A stretch of DNA of 64,000 nucleotides from Mesoplasma grammopterae ATCC 49580 (GTDB lineage: Bacteria > Bacillota_I > Bacilli_A > Mycoplasmatales > Mycoplasmataceae): contig NZ_JNJC01000001.1 of assembly GCF_000701525.1 (NCBI RefSeq), forward strand, positions 1 to 64,000. The letters run 5' to 3'. The position numbers and the translations under genes were made by a program. Below the pieces are notes generated by a model. The model did no database searches, was not told where the DNA came from, and saw only the letters and a program-made list of their open reading frames with translations. Positions 45,913-55,638 of the stretch are shown here, piece by piece (within the stretch, counting starts at the first letter, position 1; each line of letters begins with the position of its first letter).

Positions 45913-46728
45913 TTAAATTAAGTTTTTTGTTTGTATTTTCTCTTGAAATTTAATTTTCTCTAAATCTGCATTATTTATAATAGATAGTATTAAAAGAACT
46001 ACTATGTATTGAATTTTATATTTTTCCATAAATGGATTAGCCCTATTGTCATTTAAAAAGAAATTATTTTCATTTCCATGCAAATGGTAATCAACTTCTA
46101 CATCAGAATTAAAAATTGGTGAAGATGTTATTGCTAAAATCATTCTTGGATTTCTATTTTTTATTAAATTTAAATATCTATTAATTTTACTGTTTCTACC
46201 TGATATAGAAATTGCTAAGACAACAGAATCTGCTACATCATATGCTTTACTATCATATGGCGAAGAAAAAATATCCACATTGAATCCCATTTCTAAAAGT
46301 TGAAAAAACATAAAGTCAATAAGTGTTTTGGTTTTACCTGTACAAAACAAAATTATTTTTTGACTTTTGACTATTTCTTTTGCTATGAGTTCTATTGCGT
46401 TATTATCTATAAAATTTTTGACTTGAGAAAAACTAGTAATTATTTTATTTTCAAATTCTTCAATTAATAAATTTGAGTATTCATTAGACTCATTTTTAAA
46501 ATAATTATAAGTTTTATCTAAACTTTCTCTCAACTGTTTTAAACCACCAATTTGAAGTTTGATTAAAGTCTTTGTTACAACAGATTCTTTGACGTTAGCT
46601 TTTTTTGCTATGACCTTAACTGAAAAATCTCTGTAGTCAGCTAAATTATCAAATATAAAATCACACACTTTTCCCTCTTGAGGAGATAAGAATTGTCTAT
46701 TTTGATTTATTTTTTCTATGATATTCAT
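45913..46728 (-). CDS. MurR/RpiR family transcription regulator
   Basis: The 271-aa protein has an N-terminal HTH_6 domain (1-76; SVKVIAKKANVKESVVTKTL helix-turn-helix) and a SIS sugar-phosphate-binding domain (about 115-235; ILFCTGKTKTL and LAISISGRNSK). It probably senses the phosphosugar made by the PTS encoded immediately downstream and controls the operon. Confidence 0.9.
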   Translation of the reverse strand: MNIIEKINQNRQFLSPQEGKVCDFIFDNLADYRDFSVKVIAKKANVKESVVTKTLIKLQIGGLKQLRESLDKTYNYFKNESNEYSNLLIEEFENKIITSFSQVKNFIDNNAIELIAKEIVKSQKIILFCTGKTKTLIDFMFFQLLEMGFNVDIFSSPYDSKAYDVADSVVLAISISGRNSKINRYLNLIKNRNPRMILAITSSPIFNSDVEVDYHLHGNENNFFLNDNRANPFMEKYKIQYIVVLLILSIINNADLEKIKFQEKIQTKNLI

Positions 46729-46802
46729 TTTTTTACCTCATTTTTATATTAACTTAAAAAATAAATTAGCTTAATAATTAATTAGGATATATTTTTTAAC
46801 TT

Positions 46803-47219
46803 TTAATTTTTTAAAAAGTTTTCGTATTCATTTTTTACATAATTGTAGTTTTGTGGGGCATTAAAATTATAATTATCTTTTAATTCTTTATAAGGTATAT
46901 AATTTTCAAATTCCTTAAATTCAGATATTGTTAATACAAAACAACCACCTCTATGACTTATTCATTCTTTCATTATTTGGTATGCTGCTTTTTTATCTTT
47001 TAATTGATTAGAATAAAATGTGCAAGCTTCATCTTTACTCATTCATTTAACATCTTTTATCTTAATGTAACCATAAATCCCGGCTTTACTTTTTGCTATG
47101 TATAAATAAAGTTTGTCATTAATATTTAATTCTGGCATTTTGAATCTATATTCGTATTTTTTCTTTCCACTTTTAATTAAATCAAAATACTCTTTTTTCA
47201 TTGATAAAATTAAATCCAT
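46803..47219 (-). CDS. ASCH/PUA-like domain protein
   Basis: The 138-aa protein starts MDLILSMKKEYFDLIKSGKK, the typical opening of ASCH domains, which bind RNA or modified nucleosides. The start at 47219 lies 1 bp after the stop of the Nudix gene (47221), so translation is probably coupled. An ATG at 47252 is in frame but lies inside the Nudix gene and precedes the conserved start. The C-terminal part contains WISHRGGCFVLTISEF. Specific substrate unknown. Confidence 0.75.
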
Positions 47220-47220
47220 A

Positions 47221-47745
47221 TTATTTATCAAACTTATATGAACCTCGTTCATCTTTCAATAAAAACATCAAATCAATAATTTCGAAATGAAATGGCAAAA
47301 ATTCACCAGTTTTAATCATATCAATTATTTCTTGTTTTGTTGCTCATTTTACTTCTTCAACTTCTTCTTTTTGTAAAATTAGTTTTTCAATTTCTACTTC
47401 TTTTTTAATTAAATAAAAATCATCAAATCCTTCAGTAAAATTAATTGTAAATGATGGTCTGATATTTGAAAAATCTATTTCCAATCCTAACTCTTCTTTT
47501 GCTTCTCTTGCTGCTGTTGATTGGCTATTTTCACCAGTTGAAACAGAACCACTAACTGATGGTGTTCACATTCCAGTTCAATACTTTCTTTCCTTAGAAA
47601 CTTTTTGAATTAACATTTCTTCTTTATTATTAAAAATTCCAATAGTTATTTTTCTTCTATAAAAACCTTTTGGAGGTTTAGTCCCTCTTATCATTGTTTG
47701 ATCAGTTTTATTACCTAATATGTCATATAAATCTAAAATTTCCAT
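47221..47745 (-). CDS. Nudix hydrolase
   Basis: The 174-aa protein has a Nudix box GSVSTGENSQSTAAREAKEE, matching G-x5-E-x7-REUxEExGU (the next residues are LGL). The N-terminal part (MEILDLYDILGNKTDQ...RGTKPPKGFYRR) resembles isopentenyl-diphosphate-isomerase-like and other general Nudix proteins. The start follows AAAGGGG. Coupled to the ASCH-domain gene, it may sanitise a modified nucleotide; this is inference. Confidence 0.87.
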
Positions 47746-47794
47746 ACGCGCCCCTTTAATTAATAAAATGATAACAAAAAATATCCCTATTGGG

Positions 47795-48535
47795 TTATCT
47801 TACAAACTTATATTTAATACTTATTTTATTGTTTAATTTTATAGATGTAAAGTTTACTAGTGAACTAACAAAGTAAAATAATGCAATGAAAGAAATCATT
47901 CCAGGTAATCATAAATAAACGGGTTGATCTGTTGGGTCCAATTGTGAATATGGAAATGGTGTAAATCAATCAGCTTTATCAGAAAATTTAACAATCATTA
48001 ATCCTCTAATAGAAATGAAAAATATATAAGCAAAAGGAATAACACAATTTATTCAAGCTTTTTTCTTCATAAATTCGTTTGATATTAAAGTTGACTCTCT
48101 TTCTCTTAAAATATAATAACCAATTACTACAAAAGGCAAAATTCAATGTTCAAGAACTGACTTTAATACTTTATATCATGTACTAAAACCAACTATACCA
48201 TCTCTAGCAGCGATAAAAGTAAATGTATAAATTAAAAACACAACTATTTGATATGATACAACCATTGTCATTACATTATCAGATTCTGCTCAAGCTATTT
48301 TCTTACTATTCTTTCTAAAATAATTTAATACAGCAGCTATTCCTCAAAAAGATGTTATTAATGTAGTTCAAACTGAAAAGTATATAACTTGATTAATAAT
48401 TGATTCATCAAAAGTAAGCGCACCACCAGATCCTGGGTCAGCTTGAATAACAGACATAAGTAAATCAATACCTACACAAAAGATAGGTACTATTGCAATA
48501 AAAAGTAAAAATGTTAATTTTATTCTATTCTTCAT
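47795..48535 (-). CDS. Multi-helix membrane protein, Pr6Pr/FAR-17a-like (second copy)
   Basis: The 246-aa protein has about six hydrophobic helices and contains EHWILPFVVIGYYIL, which resembles the H-x(3)-P helix of FAR-17a/AIG1 proteins. It shares topology with the 22065-22820 protein. The start follows AAGGAAAT. A TACAAT -10-like box lies about 46 bp upstream, directly after an A19 tract. Function unknown. Confidence 0.66.
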
Positions 48536-48587
48536 ATATTTCCTTAATTTAACAAGGCCAAAAAAGCCTACAAGTTAAATTGTATTG

Positions 48588-48606
48588 TTTTTTTTTTTTT
48601 TTTTTT
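48588..48606 (-). repeat. A19 homopolymer just upstream of a -10 box
   Basis: Nineteen A on the minus strand, then CAA, then TACAAT, which lies about 46 bp before the start at 48535. It is the only one of the five tracts that reads A in the direction of its gene. It would lie between -35 and -10. Confidence 0.85.
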
Positions 48607-48612
48607 AAAGCA

Positions 48613-48651
48613 TGTAAAAAAACAGACAAATTTTAAGAATTTGTCTGTTTT
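48613..48651 (-). terminator. Terminator of the lepA operon
   Basis: A 12-bp-class stem AAACAGACAAATT/AATTTGTCTGTTT just after the stop at 48651, followed by T on the minus strand. Confidence 0.88.
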
Positions 48652-49460
48652 TAATCTTCTTCGTTCATGATTTTGAATGTTTCAATTTCTTTATATCTAT
48701 CTAAAATATTCATTCTGTAGAAATTATCAGGTAAACCTTTTTGTTCTACATATTGATATTCAATATGTTCTTTTAATAAAATTAATCTATCAAAAATTAT
48801 TTCAAATTTAATTAATAAAGCTATGAAATCATTTGAACTTTCAATCATTTCATCGGTTAAATCAATTGATAAATCATCAAAGCCATCAATTGTTGTAGTT
48901 AGATAATCAAGCAATTGATAAGCTACATCTAGCTTATCTTCTCTTGATTCATAACTGTTAAATCTTTTTACTAATTCAAGTAGATCTCTTCAACAATATT
49001 TAAATTCATCTGGAACTTCAGTGTTTCTGACTATTGTAATTAATTCTTCATAGTATTTTTCTGATAATTCTAAAAATGCTTTATTAATCGCCACATCAAT
49101 TCCGCTTTCATCAACTGCGTTAAATGAATGTTGACTAATTTCGTTAAAAGCATTTACATAATCTGAAGCTATATTGTATAATCCATCAATTCTTAAATGA
49201 AAAACACCACTAATGAAGGATTTAATATATTCATCAGTTTTGCAAACTTCTTCGTTTTCTAAAAAACCAGGTAAGTTATCAATAGCAAGTTTTTCTTCAT
49301 TTTCTTTAATAAAATTATGATAATCTTGAGAATCTAATCATTTTTCATGTAATTGAATAACTTCATCAAAAATAATGTTATTTTCTGATGTGTTAATTTG
49401 TATATATCAATCATCATTAATAAATTGCATTAATCAATCATCATATTTGAATTTTGTCAT
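48651..49460 (-). CDS. Conserved-looking acidic cytosolic protein, unknown
   Basis: The 269-aa protein starts MTKFKYDDWLMQFINDDW and is acidic and predicted mostly helical. It has no signal peptide or membrane segment. It lies 14 bp after lepA and is the last gene of a five- to six-gene operon. I recognise no family. Confidence 0.75.
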
Positions 49461-49474
49461 GTTATTAAACCTTT

Positions 49475-51277
49475 CTAATCATCAAGTTTTAATACTGCAA
49501 TGAATGCTTCTTGTGGTACTTCAACACTTCCGATTTCTTTCATTTTCTTTTTACCTTCTTTTTGTTTATTAAGAAGTTTTTTACGTCTTGATTTATCAGC
49601 TGCATGAAGTTTTCAAGTTACATCTTTACGATATGCTTTAATTGTTTCACGAGCTAAAACTTTATTCCCAATAGTTGCTTGAACAGGAACCTCAAAGTTT
49701 TGACGAGGAATTAATTCTTTAAGTTTTTTAGTTAAAGCAGCCCCTCTTTGATATGCAAAGTGTTTATTTACTATCATTGAGAATGCATCAACCATGTCTC
49801 CATTTAATAAAATATCCATTTTAACTAATTGAGATTCTTGATACCCAATCATTTCATATTCAAATGAAGCATACCCTTTTGAAATAGATTTTAATTTATT
49901 GAAGAAATCAAAAATAATTTCAGCTAATGGCATGTCATAAACTAACATCATACGATTATCATCAACAACTTGTAAGTCCTTATAAGTTCCTAGTTTGTTT
50001 TGACATAAACTCATTAAATCACCAACTGATTCTTTTGGTGTCATGATTTTTACATTAACAAATGGTTCTTCCATAAACTTGATCTTTTGTGGATCAGGTA
50101 ACTTTGCAGGGTTATCAATTTCAATCATTGTTCCATCAGTTAAATGAATTTTATAAATTACAGATGGTGCTGTTGCGATTAAGTTTAGATTGTATTCTCT
50201 TTCCAATCTTTCTTGTACAACTTCCATGTGTAATAAACCTAAGAAACCAACTCTAAAACCAAAACCTAATGCTTGTGAAGTTTCTGGTTCGTAAACTAAT
50301 GATGAATCTGATAATTCCATTTTTTCCAAAGCTTCTTTAAAATCTTGATATTGATTTGTATCAATTGGATAGATACCACAATAAACCATTGGTTTTAGTT
50401 TTTTATATCCATCAAGAGGATGTAAAGCTGAATTAGTAACTGTTGTTATAGTATCTCCAACATTAATGTCTTTAATAGTTTTAATTGAAGCAGCTACTCA
50501 TCCTACTTCTCCAGCACTTAATTGATCTTTTTTAACTATCTTAGGATTTTTAACTCCTAATTCTGTAACTTCATAACTGCTGCCATTTGCCATAAGTTTA
50601 ATTCTATCTCCAACTTTAATAGAACCTTCTCTTACTCTAATTGACATAACAACACCTAAATATTTGTCATAGTAACTATCAAAAATTAAAGCTCTTAGTG
50701 GTTTTGCATCGTCTGCATCATATGGTGCTGGTATTTTATCAACAATAGCTTCTAAAACATCTTCTACGTTTAAACCTGTTTTAGCACTAATTAATGGAGC
50801 ATCACTACAATCAATTCCAATTGTATTTTCAATTTCTTCTTTTACTCTTTCTGGATCTGCACTTGGTAAATCAACTTTGTTAATAACAGGGATAATTTCT
50901 AAATTATTTTCAATGGCTAAATAAACGTTAGCAAGTGTTTGTGCTTCAATACCTTGAGTTGCATCAACAACAAGTATTGCTCCTTCACAAGCTGCTAAAC
51001 TTCTTGATACTTCATATGCAAAGTCAACATGACCAGGAGTATCAATTAAGTGGAAAGTATATTCTTGCCCATCTTTTGCTTTGTAATACAGTTGAACAGA
51101 GTTTAGTTTAATTGTGATTCCACGTTCTCTCTCAATATCCATTGAATCAAGAAGTTGTTCTTGCATTTCACGTTTTGTTACAGTATTAGTTAACTCTAAA
51201 ATACGGTCAGCCAAAGTTGACTTACCGTGATCAATATGAGCAATAATACTAAAATTCCTAATTTTTGATTTATCCAT
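49475..51277 (-). CDS. lepA: Elongation factor 4 (LepA)
   Basis: The 600-aa translational GTPase has the standard length: G1 AHIDHGKS (13-20), G3 DTPGHVDF and G4 NKVDL, then EF-G-like domains. The LepA-specific C-terminus contains [17 protein letters not shown] and [13 protein letters not shown] and ends in a basic tail. It lies between the alpha/beta-hydrolase and the 269-aa gene in one operon. Confidence 0.97.
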
Positions 51278-51294
51278 GTTTTCTCTTTCTACAA

Positions 51295-52224
51295 TTAATA
51301 ATTTTCTTTGTATTTATCAATGAATTTTACAATATCATCAATAACAACTTCGTTAACTTCTTCTTCTAATAATTTATTTTTTAAGTTTTGATAAATTTTA
51401 AAGTCAGTATCTAAACCTAACTTTGTAAATCTATAAAATAGCTTTTGTGAATCTTTACCCATTTTTGTATAGTTATCTAATCCACCACTTTGAATTAATA
51501 TTGGTAAGTCTTTAGTTATAAATTCATTATTTGAATTTTTAGAAATGAAATTATTACCAACAGCAATATCTTTAAAAGCTGACCAACTAAGTTTTAAATT
51601 ACATAAAGGATCATTATTATATTTCTCTACAAATTTTCAATCACTTGATAATCATTGGTTATCAAATTTTAATAATTGATTATGTCTCTTATTCATTCTC
51701 TTTGCTCTAATGTTATTAAGGAATTTTGCATCATTTCTTACATTAAAAATCATTTGATTCAAATTCATATATTTTAAAAATATATTTGAAATGTAATAAT
51801 TGTAATCACGTGTATTAATTAGAATTAGTCCAGCCATTTCTTCTGAGTATTTAATTGAGAACGCTCTAGCTAAATTTCCACCTAATCCTTGCCCCATTAC
51901 AAAAATGGGTAAGTCTGAATGGTATCTTTTAATTCATGTATTTATATTTTTGACATCTTCAACTAATTTACTTCAACCTTGTTTTTTATCAAAAATAATA
52001 TTTGAACCATCAGTTTCATCTCTACTTTCACCAATTCCTCTTAAATCAGTTCCCACAACTAAAATGTTATGTTCTTTCATGATTTTGGCAAATTTATCAT
52101 ACATTTCCATATGTTCATCAAAGTTAGGTACAACTTGAATAACGGCAATAGGTTTTTTAGAAGTTTTTCATTCAAAATTAATTAATTCTTTTCCATCAAT
52201 CATTTGTAATTGAAATTTTCTCAT
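51295..52224 (-). CDS. Alpha/beta-hydrolase (lysophospholipase-like) with altered nucleophile elbow
   Basis: The 309-aa protein of the Hydrolase_4/monoacylglycerol-lipase type has an oxyanion region ([16 protein letters not shown]), [10 protein letters not shown] and an elbow. Where GHSMGG is expected, the sequence reads GQGLGGN, so the nucleophilic Ser is replaced by Gly. The active site may be lost or reassigned. The start follows AAGGAGG. It lies 3 bp downstream of rnhA. Confidence 0.8.
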
Positions 52225-52227
52225 GTT

Positions 52228-52848
52228 TTAAACCTCCTTAACGTATTCTTCAAATGTTGCATTAGCTGCCAATTGATCAGCTAAATCATTGTAATAATCA
52301 TTACTATGACCTTTTACTCAAATAAATTCTATTTCTACTTTTGTTCTGATTTGATCAACATATTTAATATATTCATTACCTTCATCAGATTTTGCTTTTC
52401 ATTCATGGTTTGCTCACTTAGCAATGCCTTCATAATCATGATATAAATATAATTTCTTAATGTTATTAGCATATGCGAATAACATCACCCTTTTTGCTCC
52501 TTGTAGTTCTCCACTTACATTTCACATTGACTTTAATTCATCATCACGATATCTTTTTGAAAAATGAAACTCTTTATTTTGTCACATTACAACTGCACCA
52601 TATGAATAAGTATTATTGTCTTTAATAAAACTACCATCACTATATGCAACTGCAGCATTTTCTTCTATTTTGATTATTTGTTTAGGTTTAGATAATGTTT
52701 GTGCGCCCTTAATAAAGGCTTCAGCATCTGCTTTGCTTGAAAAAGATTTATAAATAGCATTAGTATATCCTTCAACTTGAGTTTTGCATTCTTCTCAAGT
52801 TTCATATACGCCAATATTTCTTCCTTGTTTAACAGCGTAATATTTCAT
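52228..52848 (-). CDS. rnhA: Ribonuclease H (RNase HI type)
   Basis: The 206-aa protein has an N-terminal dsRNA/hybrid-binding domain (YYAVKQGRNIGVYETWEECK, about 2-48) and a C-terminal RNase HI domain. The four acidic residues are visible in YSDGS, GELQGA, YHDYEG and NDLADQ. It removes RNA from RNA-DNA hybrids. The proS stop lies 26 bp upstream, and the next gene starts 3 bp after its stop. Confidence 0.92.
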
Positions 52849-52873
52849 TTCTAAACCTCCTTGCTTCTATTAA

Positions 52874-54295
52874 TTAATAAGCTCTTGCAAAATAAACTTT
52901 TAATGTTGTATCTTTGTTACAGTTAAAACATTTTTCAGTTTTGTTATCTTGTTCAAATGGAATACAACGTGAATTTGTAGATGTTTGTTTTTTAACATCA
53001 TCTTCACATTCAATTTCACCACAGAATGGAACTAATACAAAACCTTGGTTTTGAGCTAGTATGTTTTTGTATTCTTCAATTGAGTTAGCCTTTGAAGTTC
53101 TTTCTTCACGGTTTTTTAAAGCCTTAGCATATAAATTAGCATCATATTCATTGATCATTTGATCTACTGTGTTTGTAACTTCATTTACATTAACTTGAAT
53201 TTTTTCTCTTGTATCTCTTCTTGAAATAGTTACTTGATTATTTTGTAAATCTCTTGGTCCTATTTCTATTCTTAAAGGAATCCCTTTGATTTCAGCTTCA
53301 CTTATTTTAAATCCAAATGATTTATCTGTTTTATCAATGTCAACACGATATTTATTTTTTAATGCTTCTTTAATATCTTCTGTTACCTTAATAACTTCAT
53401 CAGTCTCTTTTATTTGAATTAATCTAACTTGAACTGGTGAAACCATTGATGGAAGTACTAAACCATTGTCATCAGAGTGAGTCATAATAATAGCACCAAT
53501 TAATCTTGTTGAAACTCCTCAACTTGTTGAATAAGCATGCTCTAATTTACCTTCTTTATTTTGGAATTTAATTTCATATGGTTTAGAGAAGTTATCTGCA
53601 AAGTAATGAGATGTACCACATTGTAATGCCTGACCATCATGCATTAATGATTCAATAGTATATGTTGAATCAGCTCCTGCAAATTTTTCTTTTTCAGTTT
53701 TCTTACCTGGGATTACAGGTAACAATAATGCATTTTGAGCAAACTCAGTATATGTGTCTAATATTTTTAAAGTTAAATCAGAAGCTTCTTTTCTTTCTGA
53801 ATGCACAGTGTGTCCTTCTTGTCATAAGAATTCACTTGTTCTTAAAAATGGTCTAGTTGTTTTTTCTCAACGCATTACATTAGTTCATTGGTTAAAGATT
53901 AAAGGTAAGTCACGATATGATTTAACTTCATTTTTGAAAAAATTTGCCATCAACACTTCACTAGTTGGTCTAATGAATAATGGTTCAGGTAATAAAGTAT
54001 CTCCAACTCTTGTTACAGTTGCTATCTCAGGTGAAAAACCTTCAATGTGGTCTTTTTCTTTTTGAAATAATGATTGTGGAATTAATAATGGGAAGTAAAC
54101 ATTTTGTACTTCAAGTTCTTTGAATTTTGCATCCAAGTATTTTTGAATTAATTCTCAAATTGCATAACCATATGGTCTAAAGATAATTGTTCCTTTAACT
54201 GGACCATAGCTTGCTAATTTAGCATTAATAACTGTATCAGTATATCATTGTGAAAAATCAATATCTCTTGGTGTTATTTTCTCTAATTGTTTCAT
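52874..54295 (-). CDS. proS: Prolyl-tRNA synthetase
   Basis: The 473-aa class II synthetase is of the eukaryote/archaea-like short type. Motif 2 is [23 protein letters not shown] and the proline-binding region is ALQCGTSHYFADNF. The C-terminal zinc-type domain contains FCGEIECE, CIPF and CFNCNKD, and the protein ends in the family's Tyr (FARAY). It charges tRNA-Pro. Confidence 0.95.
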
Positions 54296-54299
54296 TCTA

Positions 54300-54926
54300 T
54301 TACTCTCCTATTTTTACTAAGCCATCATGACTTAAATATAATTTTATTTCTAATCCTAATTCCTTGATAATGTTATTAGCATAGCTATAATATTGTTCGT
54401 TTCTTATCAATATTCATTTGATTGTGTCAAAGTGAATTGTTTCAATAATGTTAATCATTCCAAATGATCTATCAAAGATTCAATCCTTTGTAGTTGTTTT
54501 TGCTAGTTTTTCAGGATCAATTCCAATAACACAAAACTTACTTGTATCAATTGTTGCATCTGCTGATCATTTTCAAAAGTGTGCTCTTGATGAAATGTCA
54601 AAGTCTAAGTTACTTGAATCTTGTTTTTGGTTATAACCTCAAACATGATATGATTCATCTTTATTTAAAACTATTTCTTGGGTTGGTTGTATTCCATTTT
54701 TTAAAATATAACCAATGTTTCTAACATCAGTATAAAATAAAAAACTTTTAATTCCTCTTTTTTTAATTAAGTCTAGAACAATCTCTTTTTCAGAACCGGC
54801 ATTAACAAATAATGATTTAAAAAAGTTATCTAATTCATTCTCATTTAAAATGTCATCTTTATCAGCTCTTCAAAACAAAAGTTTTTCTTTTCACGAGCTT
54901 TTAGTTCTTTTTTCTTTTGATTTCAC
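54300..54926 (-). CDS. DarT-like/DUF4433-like protein, unknown function
   Basis: The 208-aa protein starts with GTG at 54926 behind GGGGTGG (no ATG in range). After a basic N-terminus, the core reads FLFYTDVRNIGYILKNGIQP, like the opening of DarT/DUF4433 ADP-ribosyltransferase folds (YHxTxxxNLxxILxxG). It continues with SSRAHFWKWSA and a WIFDRS strand. The assignment is tentative; no DarG macrodomain gene is next to it. It is the first gene of the proS-rnhA-lepA operon. Confidence 0.6.
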
Positions 54927-54979
54927 TATACCACCCCAGACTATATAATATTATATAATTTTTTAACTATTTTTGATAT

Positions 54980-55007
54980 AAAAAAGCCACCTATTAAAGG
55001 TAGCTTT
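54980..55007 (-). terminator. Terminator after tRNA-Ser
   Basis: Stem AAAGCCACCT/AGGTAGCTTT with one mismatch, followed by TTTTTT on the minus strand; ends the ffh-rlmH-tRNA transcript. Confidence 0.8.
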
Positions 55008-55018
55008 GTTGTTTTTAC

Positions 55019-55108
55019 TGGCGGGTTAAAAGAGACTCGAACTCTTGCGCCGGAAACCGACCTAACACCTTAGCAGGGTGTCCTCTTCACCAACTTGAGT
55101 ATTAACCC
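55019..55108 (-). tRNA. tRNA-Ser (GCU anticodon)
   Basis: A 90-nt class II tRNA with acceptor stem GGGTTAA pairing TTAACCC, D arm, anticodon loop CTGCTAA (anticodon GCU), a long variable arm typical of Ser, TTCGAGT T-loop and encoded GCCA end. It reads AGC/AGU serine codons. It lies 50 bp after rlmH. Confidence 0.95.
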
Positions 55109-55158
55109 AATAATTACACTTAATTATTATAACAATTAAGTGTGACATATTCAAAAAA

Positions 55159-55626
55159 TTATTTATGATATTTTTCATTATTCATTATTTTAAATGCACG
55201 ATATATTTGTTCAGCTAAAATAATTCTAAATAATTGATGTGGTAATGTAATGTTACCAAAAGAAACTTTTTTATAATTTTGTTGTAAAAATTTATCACTA
55301 AAACCATCACTTGGCCCTATTACAAAAACAATTTTTGCTTGCTTTAAATTTTTATTATTTTCAATGATTGACATAAACTCTTCTGTTGAATAATTTTTAG
55401 AACTTACATCCATACAAATTATTTCATGATCAGAAAATGTTTTTAATTTATCCATTAATAAATCTGAATTAATGTTTTTATTTACTACATCTTCTTTTTG
55501 GTATTCTTCTTTAAGTTCAATAACTTGTAAATTAGCATACTTTGATATTCTATTTGCATATTCATTAAATGAATCAATAAAGAATTTCTTATCTAATTTA
55601 CCAAAACAAACTATTTTGATATTCAT
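55159..55626 (-). CDS. rlmH: 23S rRNA pseudouridine-1915 N3-methyltransferase
   Basis: The 155-aa SPOUT methyltransferase starts MNIKIVCFGKLDKKFF. The SAM-binding knot reads FVIGPSDGFSD and LPHQLFRIILAEQIYRA, and the protein ends in the conserved NNEKYHK tail. It methylates the pseudouridine in helix 69 of 23S rRNA. It starts 12 bp after the ffh stop. Confidence 0.96.
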   Translation of the reverse strand: MNIKIVCFGKLDKKFFIDSFNEYANRISKYANLQVIELKEEYQKEDVVNKNINSDLLMDKLKTFSDHEIICMDVSSKNYSTEEFMSIIENNKNLKQAKIVFVIGPSDGFSDKFLQQNYKKVSFGNITLPHQLFRIILAEQIYRAFKIMNNEKYHK

Positions 55627-55638
55627 GATGAGATTTGA

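Noticed and set aside
47775-47800. Possible terminator after the second FAR-17a-like gene
   Set aside because: A TAACCC/GGGATA stem has a mismatch and is only six base pairs, and the Nudix gene follows closely; too weak to call.
53662-54065. Plus-strand ORFs opposite proS
   Set aside because: Antisense to a well-conserved synthetase; no supporting signals.
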